Of a DNA stretch of 60,398 bases, positions 25,417-34,016 are shown piece after piece (within the stretch, counting starts at the first letter, position 1; every line of letters begins with the position of its first letter). A model generated the notes under the pieces. The model saw nothing but the letters and a program-made list of their open reading frames with translations. It was not told the DNA's origin and searched no databases. A program made the position numbers and the translations under genes. The stretch spans positions 1-60,398 of the forward strand of contig NZ_MVHU01000028.1 in assembly GCF_002086285.1 (NCBI RefSeq), written 5' to 3'. Source of the stretch: Mycolicibacter kumamotonensis. GTDB taxonomy: Bacteria; Actinomycetota; Actinomycetes; Mycobacteriales; Mycobacteriaceae.

Positions 25417-26141
25417 ACGACCACGAGCTCGCCGCCCAGCTCGCCACCGACGCGGGCCGCCTGTTGCTGACGGTTCGCGACGAGCTGGCCGATGCGCCGC
25501 AGGGGGAGCGGAAAGCGGCCGGCGACAAGCGCTCTCACGACTACCTGATGACCGCGCTGGGCACCGAACGCCCGGACGACGCGGTGCTGTCCGAGGAGGG
25601 CGCCGATGACCCGGTGCGGCTGCAGGCCGAGCGGGTGTGGATCGTCGACCCCCTGGACGGCACCCGGGAATTCTCCGAACCCGACCGTGACGACTGGGCC
25701 GTGCACGTCGCACTGTGGCAGGCCGGAGAACTGATAGCCGGCGCGATCGCCCTGCCCGCCCGCGGCATCACCCTGGCCACCCCGACTGTGCCCGCCCCAC
25801 CCGAACACACCGGGGCGCCTCGCATCGCGGTGTCGCGCAGCCGGCCCCCGGCGCTGGCCGAAGCCGTCCGCGAGCACCTGAACGGTGTGCTGGTGCCGAT
25901 GGGCTCGGCCGGGGTAAAGGTCGCCGCCGTCGTGCAGGGCATCGCCGATGTCTACGTGCACGCCGGCGGGCAATACGAATGGGACTCGGCCGCCCCAGTG
26001 GCCGTCGCGCGCGCCGCCGGCCTGCACACCTCGCGCATCGACGGCTCGCCGCTGGCCTACAACCGGCCCGATCCACTGATGCCCGACCTGGTGGTGTGCC
26101 GCCCCGAATACGCCCCAGCGGTGCTCGCCGCGATCGGCTGA
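25413..26141 (+). CDS. cysQ: CysQ-type 3'-phosphoadenosine 5'-phosphate phosphatase
   Basis: 242 residues from a GTG that overlaps the cysNC stop by 4 bases, so the two are translationally coupled. Inositol-monophosphatase superfamily motifs: SEEGAD, the metal site VDPLDGTREF and the C-terminal YEWDSAAP. CysQ converts PAP to AMP (and can act on PAPS or inositol phosphates), relieving product inhibition of sulfate transfer. In M. tuberculosis the characterised cysQ (Rv2131c) is elsewhere; its place in this operon supports the assignment. Confidence 0.88.
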   Translation: MNDHELAAQLATDAGRLLLTVRDELADAPQGERKAAGDKRSHDYLMTALGTERPDDAVLSEEGADDPVRLQAERVWIVDPLDGTREFSEPDRDDWAVHVALWQAGELIAGAIALPARGITLATPTVPAPPEHTGAPRIAVSRSRPPALAEAVREHLNGVLVPMGSAGVKVAAVVQGIADVYVHAGGQYEWDSAAPVAVARAAGLHTSRIDGSPLAYNRPDPLMPDLVVCRPEYAPAVLAAIG

Positions 26142-26178
26142 CATCGCCGGAATCCGGCCGGATGGCAGAATCCCCAGG

Positions 26179-26652
26179 ATGCGGATGTCGGCCAAGGCGG
26201 AATATGCGGTGCGGGCGATGGTTCAGCTTGCCACCGCCGAGCCGGGCACGCTGGTCAAGACCGACGATATTGCGGCTGCTCAGGGCATCCCGGCGCAGTT
26301 TCTCGTCGACATCCTTTCCGATCTGCGCACCGACCGGCTGGTGCGCAGCCAGCGCGGCCGCGACGGCGGCTACGAGCTGGCCCGCCCGGCCACCGAGATC
26401 AGCGTCGCCGACGTGCTGCGCTGCATCGACGGCCCACTGGCCAGCGTCCGCGACATCGGCTTGGGCGACCTGCCCTACTCGGGCCCGACCGCCGCGTTGA
26501 CCGACGTGTGGCGGGCGCTGCGGGCCAGCATGCGTTCGGTGCTCGAGCAGACCAGCCTGGCCGACGTGGCCTCGGGGGAATTGCCCGCGCACGTCGCGGA
26601 GTTCGCCGCCGACTACCGCACCCAGGAGCGCCAGCGCGGCCATGGGGGCTGA
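26179..26652 (+). CDS. Rrf2 family transcriptional regulator (Rv1287-like)
   Basis: 157 residues; ATG at 26179, with another at 26185. The winged-helix start MSAKAEYAVRAMVQL, the recognition region GIPAQFLVDILSDL and the wing QRGRDGGYELAR are typical of Rrf2 proteins. Only one Cys (C76, in DVLRCIDG) is present, not the three that hold Fe-S in IscR/NsrR, so it may resemble CymR-type regulators that respond to cysteine metabolism. 37 bp downstream of cysQ; likely controls the cys genes. Its stop codon lies inside the first copy of the 57-bp repeat. Confidence 0.88.
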   Translation: MRMSAKAEYAVRAMVQLATAEPGTLVKTDDIAAAQGIPAQFLVDILSDLRTDRLVRSQRGRDGGYELARPATEISVADVLRCIDGPLASVRDIGLGDLPYSGPTAALTDVWRALRASMRSVLEQTSLADVASGELPAHVAEFAADYRTQERQRGHGG

Positions 26653-26774
26653 TTCGGCGGTCCAGCTTCGCCTCTCCTTCGTCGAGCCTCGCTGACCGCC
26701 GGGGCTGATTCGGCGGTCCAGCTTCGCCTCTCCTTCGTCGAGCCTCGCTGACCGCCGGGGGCTGATTCGGGCTG
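26645..26774. repeat. Tandem 56/57-bp direct repeat with internal hairpins
   Basis: Two almost identical units (26645-26700 and 26701-26757, differing by one G) are followed by a truncated third start (to about 26770). Each unit carries an inverted repeat, GGCGGTC(C)AGC against GCTGACCGCC, giving a ~10-bp stem. The block separates the Rrf2 gene from the convergent VOC gene and so could end transcription from both sides. Confidence 0.85.
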
Positions 26775-26778
26775 AGTG

Positions 26779-27168
26779 CTACGAACCCGAGCCGTACGGG
26801 CGGGTGAGGATCTCCATCGCGTGGCCGCTGGGGTCTCGGAAATACACGCCACGGCCGCCGTCGCGGCGGTTGATCTCGCCGGGGCGTTCAGCGCGCGGGT
26901 CGGCCCAGTGCTCCATGCCGCGCGCGGAGATCTTGCCGTAGATGGCGTCGAAGTCGTCCTCGGACACCAGGAATGCGTAATGCTGCGGCCGGATCTCCTC
27001 GCTGTCGGGCACGTCGGCGTAATCGAGGCTGGCTTCGTGATCGAGCCCGACGACCATGAAGTGACCGAACGGCTGCGGGTCGGGCAGGCCGAACAGCTCC
27101 GCGAGGAACGCCGCGGAGGCGTGCTTGTCGTGGGTGGCGACGATCGTGTGGTTGAAGGAAATGCTCAT
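26779..27168 (-). CDS. VOC (glyoxalase/bleomycin-resistance) superfamily protein
   Basis: 129 residues from the ATG at 27168, GGAGGA just before it. The fold pattern is clear: SFNHTIVATHDKHASAAFLAEL at the start (His for metal binding), FMVVGL, and the C-terminal half ending GRGVYFRDPSGHAMEILTRPYG with the metal-binding Glu. Vicinal-oxygen-chelate proteins include isomerases, dioxygenases and drug-binding proteins; the role cannot be told. Divergent from an F420-type oxidoreductase, only 46 bp apart. Confidence 0.85.
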   Translation of the reverse strand: MSISFNHTIVATHDKHASAAFLAELFGLPDPQPFGHFMVVGLDHEASLDYADVPDSEEIRPQHYAFLVSEDDFDAIYGKISARGMEHWADPRAERPGEINRRDGGRGVYFRDPSGHAMEILTRPYGSGS

Positions 27169-27214
27169 TCCTCCAGTGTCGGTCCCGCGTGTCGTCCATG
27201 CCACAATCGCGGGC

Positions 27215-28111
27215 ATGCAGGTGGGAATGACCATGCCCGTAATGGAGCCGGATCTGGATGCCACGCTGCTGCGGGACTGGGCGTGTGCGATAGATGCGGG
27301 ACCGTTCGCATCGCTGGCCTGGGGCGAGCGGATCGCCTTCACCAACCCCGACAGCCTGACCCTGCTGGGGGCGCTGGCGGCGTGGACCGAGCGGGTGCGC
27401 TTGGTGACGACGGTGATCGTTCCGCAACTGCACGATCCGGTCATGCTGGCCAAGGCGCTGGCCACCGCGGACCTGCTGAGCGGCGGGCGGCTCACCGTCG
27501 GCGTCGGTGTGGGCGGCCGTCATGAGGACTACTGCGCGGTGGGCGCTGATCCGGCGACGCAGACGATGCGGGACATGGCCGAGCGGGTCGCGATCATGAA
27601 GCGGGTCTGGGCGGGGGAGAAGCTCACCGAGTCGGTGCTGCCGGTCGGGCCGGCGCCGGCGCAGCCCGGCGGCCCGCCGCTGGTGGTCGGCACCATCGGC
27701 CCCAAGACCCTGCGCAGCGCGGCCACGTGGGCCGAGGGTCTGGCCGGCATCACGATGGACCTCGACGTGGCCAAGCAGAACGAGCTCTTCGATGTCGCCC
27801 GGCAGGCGTGGCAGCAGGCGGGCAAGGCGAAACCGTATCTGGCGACCTCGTTCTGGTTCGCGCTGGGCGAGCACAACACCGCCCGCAACCAGGTGCGCGA
27901 GCACCTGCTGCGCTATATGAACTGGATTCCCGCCGAGTACGTCGAGGCGATGGCCCCGACCACGGGTTGGGCCGGCAGCGAGGACGAGCTTCTCGGCCTG
28001 CTGCGCAGCTTCCAGGCGATCGGTGCCGATGAGATCCATTTGATTCCCACCAGTTCCGACCCTGACCAGCTGCGGCGCGCCGCGGAGGTGGTCGCCGAGT
28101 TCGGCCGCTGA
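27215..28111 (+). CDS. LLM-class F420-dependent oxidoreductase
   Basis: 298 residues. I use the ATG at 27215 (M-Q-V-G-M-T-M-P-V); upstream codons overlap the divergent VOC gene. CACAAT seven bases before the ATG suggests a nearly leaderless mRNA. Bacterial luciferase-like TIM barrel features: RVRLVTTVIVPQLHDP, KALATADLLSGGRLTVGVGVG and the C-terminal IGADEIHLIP. Such enzymes use F420 or FMN for hydride transfer; substrate unknown. It lies outside the gene order known from Mtb. Confidence 0.83.
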   Translation: MQVGMTMPVMEPDLDATLLRDWACAIDAGPFASLAWGERIAFTNPDSLTLLGALAAWTERVRLVTTVIVPQLHDPVMLAKALATADLLSGGRLTVGVGVGGRHEDYCAVGADPATQTMRDMAERVAIMKRVWAGEKLTESVLPVGPAPAQPGGPPLVVGTIGPKTLRSAATWAEGLAGITMDLDVAKQNELFDVARQAWQQAGKAKPYLATSFWFALGEHNTARNQVREHLLRYMNWIPAEYVEAMAPTTGWAGSEDELLGLLRSFQAIGADEIHLIPTSSDPDQLRRAAEVVAEFGR

Positions 28112-28163
28112 GGCGCCCGGGCAGCCGTCCGTCGGCCGTTGCGACACGGTTACGGAAGCGTCT

Positions 28164-28209
28164 CTATCGATAGCTCACTAGTCACAACCGCCTCACCAGC
28201 ATCTATCGT
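28164..28209 (+). promoter_or_regulatory. Palindrome and candidate -10 upstream of the DUF4185 gene
   Basis: CTATCGATAG (28164-28173) is a perfect 10-bp palindrome; TATCGT (28204-28209) could be a -10 element about 40 bases before the ATG. No good -35 is seen, so another sigma factor or an activator may be needed. Confidence 0.25.
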
Positions 28210-28250
28210 CACAACAGGCGAGGCCCGGAGCGGTCCCGGAAAGGTGTGAC

Positions 28251-29690
28251 ATGGCGGCGACGCGTCGAATCGTCTCGGCGGCGATGGTGCCGGCGGTCGC
28301 GCTCGGGATGGTGCTCGCCACCGAGTTAGCACCCCCGGCGATGGCGGCGACCTGTAACGCGCCGGAGGCCAACATCGATCCGCCGCCGGGTTCGCCGGCG
28401 ACCGGAGCCGGCCAACTGCCGAGCGGGCGACGGCCCCGCGGCACCAATGACAGTGCGCCACTGCCCAAACTGGGCCCGCTGATCGCCGCATTGATCAACC
28501 CCAACGGCACCGTCAAACAGCAGGCCGCGGTGGTGCCTCCGGCGCCGTACCCGGGTGGTCAGGTCGCGCCGAACGCCGCCCAACCGGTTCAGCCCGTTCC
28601 GAACGCCGGCGCCGATCCGGGGCTGTCGACCGCGGATGCCGCCGGGGCGATCGCGGGTTCCCAGACGTCGCTGGTGGAGTGGGTGACCGGACCCAACAGC
28701 CCCAACCAAACGCTGCAACGCTTCGGCATCTCCGGAACCGACCTTGGAATCCCCTGGGACAACGGCGATCCCGCCAATCGCCAGGTCCTCTACGCGTTCG
28801 GTGACACCTTCGGTTACTGCCGCATCCAAGGCAAACAGTGGCGGCAGAACGTGCTGTTCCGCAGTGCGGACAACAACCTGGCCGACGGAATCACCGTGGG
28901 CCCCGGCGCGGTCGGCAACAGGCACTCGGGTTCGCCACTGCGCCAAGCGAACTTCTCCAAGCAGATCTTGCCCGCCGTCAAGCTGTCTCCGCACCAGGAG
29001 GGCATGATCCCCACCGCCGCCATCGGGATCGCCGGCAACCAGTACATGAACTTCATGTCCATCAAGCAGTGGGGCCGCGACGGCGAATGGTCCACCAACT
29101 ACTCGGCGATCGCGGTCTCCAACGACAACGGCGAAACGTGGGGGGTCTATCCGGGCACGGTGCGTTCGACGTCGCCGGAGAACGTCCCCCGGGCGCGCTT
29201 CGTCCCCGGTAACGAGAAATTCCAGATGGGCGCGTTCCTGCGCGGGGGCGACGGCTACCTGTACTCCTACGGGACCCCCGCTGGTCGCGGCGGCTCGGCG
29301 TACCTGTCGCGGGTGCCCGAGCGCACGATTCCCGACCTCACGACGTACCAGTATTGGAATGGTGACAGCGGATCGTGGGTGCCGAACAATCCGGCTGCGG
29401 CTACCCCGGTGATTCCCGGGCCGGTGGGTGAGATGTCGGTGCAGTACAACACCTACCTGCGGCAGTATCTGGCGCTGTACGGCAACGGCGGCAATGACGT
29501 GGTGGCCCGATTCGCCCCCACGCCGCAGGGCCCGTGGAGCGCCGAGCAGACGCTGATCCCCACCGGTCAGATTCCCGGCGGCATCTACGCGCCCTACCTG
29601 CACCCCTGGTCGACAGGCAAAGAGGTGTACTTCACGTTGTCGCTGTGGAACGCCTACGACGTGATGCTGATGCGCACGGTGCTGGGCTGA
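28251..29690 (+). CDS. Secreted DUF4185 protein, candidate GH183 endo-D-arabinanase
   Basis: 479 residues. Signal peptide about 1-32 (PPAMA cleavage), a Pro/Ala/Gly-rich linker to about residue 135, then a DUF4185 domain with DLGIPWDNGD, YAFGDTFGYC, GMIPTAAIGI and the repeated sugar-binding-like strands to the end. DUF4185 proteins of mycobacteria (Rv3707c, Rv1754c) were described as the GH183 family that cuts D-arabinan of arabinogalactan and lipoarabinomannan. Activity here is inferred by family. Its last 37 bases overlap the 3' end of the convergent MmpL gene. Confidence 0.8.
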   Translation: MAATRRIVSAAMVPAVALGMVLATELAPPAMAATCNAPEANIDPPPGSPATGAGQLPSGRRPRGTNDSAPLPKLGPLIAALINPNGTVKQQAAVVPPAPYPGGQVAPNAAQPVQPVPNAGADPGLSTADAAGAIAGSQTSLVEWVTGPNSPNQTLQRFGISGTDLGIPWDNGDPANRQVLYAFGDTFGYCRIQGKQWRQNVLFRSADNNLADGITVGPGAVGNRHSGSPLRQANFSKQILPAVKLSPHQEGMIPTAAIGIAGNQYMNFMSIKQWGRDGEWSTNYSAIAVSNDNGETWGVYPGTVRSTSPENVPRARFVPGNEKFQMGAFLRGGDGYLYSYGTPAGRGGSAYLSRVPERTIPDLTTYQYWNGDSGSWVPNNPAAATPVIPGPVGEMSVQYNTYLRQYLALYGNGGNDVVARFAPTPQGPWSAEQTLIPTGQIPGGIYAPYLHPWSTGKEVYFTLSLWNAYDVMLMRTVLG

Positions 29691-32600
29691 GCCGGCCGGG
29701 ACGGCCACCACATGCGTTCGCCGAGCAGGCTCATGGCCGCCGGAACCAGATAGGTGCGCACCACGGTGATGTCGAGCAGAAGGCCGATACCGACCGTGGA
29801 ACCGATCTGGACAAGGTTGAGGACCGTTCCGCTGGTGAGCGCGAACATGGTGATCGCGAAGACGATCCCGGCGGTGGTTATGACACTGCCGGTGCTGCCG
29901 AACCCTCGGATGATTCCGCTGACCACGCCGCTGTGGGACTCTTCTCGGATTCGTGCGGCGAACAGCATGCTGTAGTCGGCGCCGACGGCGACCAGCGCCA
30001 TGAACGAGACCGGCAGCACCGACCAGTCCACGTCGATGCCGATGAGGTGTTGCCAGATCAAGGTGGACACCCCGGCCGCGGAGGCGAAGGACAACACGAC
30101 GGCTGCGATCATCACCAGCGGTGCGACAAGGCTGCGCAATATGACGATCAACACCAGCAGCACGGCGATGACGGCGACCACGCCGAACAGCGCGAAGTCT
30201 CGCCAGGTTTGATCGATGTGCCCCTGCGACAGCGATGCCAGGCCCGTGGTCTCGATGCCGGCGTTCTGCAGCACGGTCCCGGTGGCGGCGTTGCGCGCGG
30301 TCTCGACGATCCGGGGTACTGCCTGCAGCGCCTGCGACGAGTAGGGATTCACCGCCCATACCGCCAGCATCCGTGCGGTACGTCCGTCAGGTGAGATGAG
30401 CAACTGCTGACCGGCGGTGAACCGCGGATCGTGCTGCGCCTGCGGAGGCAGATAGAAGCCCCGACCGGCGCCGTCGGTGGTGTTCGCCGACAGTCCCTGC
30501 AGATACTGTGTCGCCCGGCTCAGTCCGTCGCTGAGTTCCCCGGTGAGCTCGACCATGGTGTCGGTGCCGGCTTTGACCTGGTTGAGTCCGTCGTGGAGGC
30601 GCCCGATGCCGCTGGCGAGTTCCTCGATCCCGGCGGTCAGGGCGTTAAGGTCCGTGCGCGCCTGCTCGGGGGTGCGAGAGCCGAGTTGGTCGAGCAACGA
30701 ACGTAAGCCGTTGGCGGTGTCGCGCAGGTCGGGCAGGACTGACAGCGCGCTGGCTACGGCGTTGTCGGGGACGATCGGGGCCACCATCTGGGCGGCGGTG
30801 ATCGCGGTCAGTGCGGCACCGCCAGTGGCGTCGTTGAGTTCGTCGAATGCCGCGCGGGCACGAATACACCCCGGGTCACTTGCGCACATCGGCGACGCGG
30901 TCGCGGTAGTCAGCGGATCGAACACCGCGTGCAACCCCGCTGTTGATGCGGCGATCTTGTCGCGGCCGCTGTCGATCTCAGCGGCGACGGCGTCAAGGGC
31001 CGCGGTTGCGGTCGAGACGTTGTGCACCAGCGTCGCGACGTCGAGTGAACCATCGGAGATAATCGACACCAGTCGGTTCGCCGATTCCAGTGTGCTCAGC
31101 AGGGTCCGGGCCAAGGTGACCACCTGGTGGGCGCCGGTGGTCAGTTGCGGGATACGTGCAGCCGCATCACCGGATCCGTCGCGCAGTTGGGTGACTCCCG
31201 AAGCCAGGCGCCGTAACTCGGGCAATGCGGTCCCTACCCTGCGGTCCGCTTCGGCGAGACCGTCGGCGACCCGTGCGGTCTGAAACCCCACGGCCGTTTC
31301 GGCTAACGGGTTTCCGTCAGGGCGCGTGATCGAGCGGACGTAGGCGATCTCGGGTAGGTTGCCGACCGCCCTGGCGATCAGGTCCAGGGCGGCCAGGTCG
31401 CTGGTATTGCGCATATCGTGGTCGGCTCGGACGACGATGAATTCCGGGGCGGCTTCGTTGACTCCCCAGTGGCGGTATACCCGTTCGTATCCGCGTTTGC
31501 TGTCGGTGCTGCGCAGTTGCATGGCGTTCTCGTCGATGTTCGGCCGGAACGTGAGCAGCACCGAACTGGTCGCGATGAGGAACGCCAGTGAAGCGGCGGC
31601 CAGCGCCGGGGCATGGCGCACGATGGTGGCGCCACGCCGACGCCAGGCGCGCTCGTTGAGAGCTCGCGGTTCGGCATATCCGTGCCGGCCCCACAGCCCG
31701 ACCAGCGCCGGGGTCAGAGTCAAGCTGACGGCGGCCGTGATCGCGATGGCCAGTGTGATGGGTGGGCCGGCGGTGCGGAACATTCCCACCTTGGTGAAGA
31801 TCATCGCCATTCCGGCACCGGCGATGGTCAGCGCCGAGGCGATGATGATGGCGGCGGTGCGCGAGCCGGAGCGGGCCACTGCGTCGTCGACGGGCACCGC
31901 CCTGCGCCGGCCCTCGTGGTAGTTGGCCAGGAGGAAGATCGCGTAGTCGGTGCCCGCGCCCAAGACCATGGCGGTGGCCAGTGCGATCGTGAAATTCGAG
32001 ATCGACAGCAGTTCCCGGGCGCCCAGCCACGAAACGATCGGGCGCGCGACGGCCAGCGAGATGCCGACCGTCAGCATCGGAATCAACGCTGTCGCGAGCG
32101 ATCGATACACCGCCAGCAGCATCGCGGTGATCAACAGCAGTGAGACCGCGGTGATGATCAGTAGGGAGGTGTCGATCGCGGCGAACAGATCCGACAGCGT
32201 CGGCGACGGGCCGGTGAAGTTCACCTCAAGGCCGTCCGGGCGCGCCAACCCGGTGATCTCGGCACGGATATTCTCCGTTGATTGGTGTGCGCGGGTCGAA
32301 CCCACATCACCGATGGTGGCGAGCAGTAGGTGCAGTGACTTGCGATCCGGACTCATTCCCAGGCCGCCGAGCCCGGGGTTGCTGAATGTGTCCATGACGT
32401 AGGCGACGTCGTCCTTGTCGGCGACCAATCGTTGCACCAGTTCGTGGTAATACTCGAAATCGGCGCCGTCCAAGGCGCGTTCGCTGGAAAGCACGATGCT
32501 GCCGACGGCCGTTGAGGCCGGAACACCGAACTCTTGCGACATTTGACGCAGTGTCTCGGTAGCCGCGTTCTCCGGGATGAACGGGGCGGAATGCTCAGCC

Positions 32601-32737
32601 ACCGTGTGTTCCAGCTGTGGCACAAGCATATTCAGTGCGCCCGCACCGATCAGCCAGGCGGTGAGGACCCACCAGGCGTGCCGGGCGGCGAACCGCGAGA
32701 CGCTGCCGAAAAACTTGAGTTCATGGTTGTGCGCCAC
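29654..32737 (-). CDS. MmpL family RND transporter
   Basis: 1027 residues from a GTG. Twelve-helix RND layout: first helix ~20-42, porter loop, helices from ~190; second loop with a long helical/coiled section and the pair CASDPGC, as in MmpL4/5-type proteins. The proton-relay Asp-Tyr pairs are present: GTDY (D264-Y265) and GADY (D921-Y922), so it should be an active proton-driven exporter of lipids or siderophore-like molecules. No mmpS partner lies beside it. It follows the lipocalin-like gene by 36 bp and probably shares its transcript. The region looks somewhat less G+C-biased at third positions than its neighbours. Confidence 0.92.
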   Translation of the reverse strand: MAHNHELKFFGSVSRFAARHAWWVLTAWLIGAGALNMLVPQLEHTVAEHSAPFIPENAATETLRQMSQEFGVPASTAVGSIVLSSERALDGADFEYYHELVQRLVADKDDVAYVMDTFSNPGLGGLGMSPDRKSLHLLLATIGDVGSTRAHQSTENIRAEITGLARPDGLEVNFTGPSPTLSDLFAAIDTSLLIITAVSLLLITAMLLAVYRSLATALIPMLTVGISLAVARPIVSWLGARELLSISNFTIALATAMVLGAGTDYAIFLLANYHEGRRRAVPVDDAVARSGSRTAAIIIASALTIAGAGMAMIFTKVGMFRTAGPPITLAIAITAAVSLTLTPALVGLWGRHGYAEPRALNERAWRRRGATIVRHAPALAAASLAFLIATSSVLLTFRPNIDENAMQLRSTDSKRGYERVYRHWGVNEAAPEFIVVRADHDMRNTSDLAALDLIARAVGNLPEIAYVRSITRPDGNPLAETAVGFQTARVADGLAEADRRVGTALPELRRLASGVTQLRDGSGDAAARIPQLTTGAHQVVTLARTLLSTLESANRLVSIISDGSLDVATLVHNVSTATAALDAVAAEIDSGRDKIAASTAGLHAVFDPLTTATASPMCASDPGCIRARAAFDELNDATGGAALTAITAAQMVAPIVPDNAVASALSVLPDLRDTANGLRSLLDQLGSRTPEQARTDLNALTAGIEELASGIGRLHDGLNQVKAGTDTMVELTGELSDGLSRATQYLQGLSANTTDGAGRGFYLPPQAQHDPRFTAGQQLLISPDGRTARMLAVWAVNPYSSQALQAVPRIVETARNAATGTVLQNAGIETTGLASLSQGHIDQTWRDFALFGVVAVIAVLLVLIVILRSLVAPLVMIAAVVLSFASAAGVSTLIWQHLIGIDVDWSVLPVSFMALVAVGADYSMLFAARIREESHSGVVSGIIRGFGSTGSVITTAGIVFAITMFALTSGTVLNLVQIGSTVGIGLLLDITVVRTYLVPAAMSLLGERMWWPSRPAQPSTVRISITS

Positions 32738-32773
32738 GGAGGCCCCCCGATCGTGTGGTACCCACGGATCTGG

Positions 32774-33868
32774 TCATGGTCGGTCTCGTCGCTCGCAATC
32801 GACCCACTCGAGATATGCGGAGCCCTTGACGTGGTTGCCGCACCAGCTTCCGTCGTAGCTGTACGCACCCGAATAGCCGCGGCCGTGACCGAAGCGAAGG
32901 GGAGCGTCGACGGTGCCGGTAATGGAGCCGATCTCGCGATCCCGGTCGCGGATGGTCCAGCGGAACCGGCGCGGGACGCGCATGGCGCGGCCCATCGGAT
33001 CGACTTCGGGTTCGCCGTATTCGAGGACCGCGAAATGGGTGTCGGTATGGACGACGGCCGGCCGGTCGGTCGAGCGCACCTGGGCCAGCCGGCACGCGGA
33101 GGCGCCGGAAGCGCGGACGTCGGTGAGTAAGAGCTGGGTGCCGTCGGGCAACACGATGATCTGGTAGGTGAAGAAATCGACCGGCAGGCGAGCCGCCGCC
33201 GGAAGGGGACGCGAAGTCAGCGCTTGCGGGCTGATGCAACGGGCGTATTCCACGGTCCCGATTCCCGATACCGGAATTCTCGCGGTGCCGTCCTCAAGGG
33301 TGCCGCTGTAGGGGGCCAGCAGACTGAAATGGTCGTAGATCGGAGTTTTCACGAAATAGGAGACCTGCTCGGCGGCGTCGAACTCGAGCTCGACCCCGAA
33401 GGTGCCGTAGCTGCCGCGCACCCGATAGCGGGGGTGATCGGCATGGACCTGCAGATCCTCACCCCAGCGCAGCGACGACCCGTCGGCGGCGAACCGGCAC
33501 TCGTTACGGGCGTCGTAGGCGCGGTAGTGATGATGGTTTCCCGCTGCGGTCGACGAGAAGACGGTCGTGTTGTCCCGGGCATCAGCTGCGGCGACCACAC
33601 CATTGTCGAAGATCACGGTGCCGGTGGTTCCGATCAGCGTCATGGTGTTGACGTAGCGATACGGCTCGGGCAGATCGGCGACGAAGAATCCGTAATGGGT
33701 CCAGGCCCATCGGCGACTGTCCAGCTCGGGACGCATCTGGGCGGCCTGGGTGAACGGCTGCACCGAGGCCGTAAGCCGGCGGTCCAGCAGCGGCAGCACC
33801 CGGCGGACGAGGCCGCGCCCGCCGGCGTCGAGCACCCGGCTTCGTCGGTCCGGCACTGCGGCGCTCAC
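32774..33868 (-). CDS. Lipocalin-like (CrtC/AttH-type, DUF6670-like) protein of unknown function
   Basis: 364 residues from a GTG that overlaps the stop of a 20-codon upstream frame. No signal peptide or membrane segment. The body is rich in beta strands with aromatic residues: RRWAWTHYGFFVADLPEPY, HHHYRAYDARN, the repeated AYSYDGSW and the end AYLEWVDCERR. This resembles CrtC/AttH-type double lipocalin proteins that handle apolar molecules, and a mycobacterial family I recall as DUF6670; both are tentative. Encoded directly before an MmpL exporter and divergent from a TetR repressor, so a lipid-binding role linked to export is plausible. Confidence 0.6.
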   Translation of the reverse strand: MSAAVPDRRSRVLDAGGRGLVRRVLPLLDRRLTASVQPFTQAAQMRPELDSRRWAWTHYGFFVADLPEPYRYVNTMTLIGTTGTVIFDNGVVAAADARDNTTVFSSTAAGNHHHYRAYDARNECRFAADGSSLRWGEDLQVHADHPRYRVRGSYGTFGVELEFDAAEQVSYFVKTPIYDHFSLLAPYSGTLEDGTARIPVSGIGTVEYARCISPQALTSRPLPAAARLPVDFFTYQIIVLPDGTQLLLTDVRASGASACRLAQVRSTDRPAVVHTDTHFAVLEYGEPEVDPMGRAMRVPRRFRWTIRDRDREIGSITGTVDAPLRFGHGRGYSGAYSYDGSWCGNHVKGSAYLEWVDCERRDRP

Positions 33869-33927
33869 TGCGCGCCCGACCGGTCACCGACCCGCGGTAG
33901 CGGCATCACGTTGAGCAACCCGGACAT
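33865..33927 (-). CDS. Possible 20-residue leader peptide coupled to the lipocalin-like gene
   Basis: ATG at 33925-33927, 20 codons (MSGLLNVMPLPRVGDRSGAQ) and a TGA that overlaps the GTG of the next gene by 4 bases. AGGGGG sits seven bases before the ATG, whereas the downstream GTG has no clear ribosome site of its own. The predicted mRNA start (~33949) would make this the first frame translated. It may only serve to load ribosomes. Confidence 0.35.
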   Translation of the reverse strand: MSGLLNVMPLPRVGDRSGAQ

Positions 33928-33955
33928 GCAAACCCCCTGAAGTGACCTGGCGGTA

Positions 33956-33984
33956 ACATTGGCATTCGTGCACGCCTCGGTCAA
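33956..33984 (-). promoter_or_regulatory. Candidate promoter of the lipocalin-like/mmpL unit
   Basis: On the minus strand TTGACC (33979-33984) is 17 bp before CAATGT (33956-33961). The -35 box directly adjoins the palindromic candidate TetR operator. Confidence 0.4.
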
Positions 33985-33985
33985 A

Positions 33986-33999
33986 GTGATAGCTCTCAC
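33986..33999. promoter_or_regulatory. Candidate TetR operator between divergent genes
   Basis: GTGATAGCTCTCAC is a 14-bp palindrome with 12 matching positions around AGCT. It lies between the -35 box of the leftward unit and the -10-like TAGGGT (34005-34010) of the tetR gene, so a bound repressor could block both. Confidence 0.5.
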
Positions 34000-34016
34000 A
34001 TCGCTAGGGTTGCCGG

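Noticed and set aside
26645..26774. CRISPR array
   Set aside because: The units are contiguous without unique spacers and there are no cas genes; it is a plain tandem repeat.
28326..30359. 677-residue leftward frame covering the DUF4185 gene and the mmpL end
   Set aside because: Arg/His-rich shadow; the rightward DUF4185 frame has signal peptide and motifs and the mmpL frame is certain.
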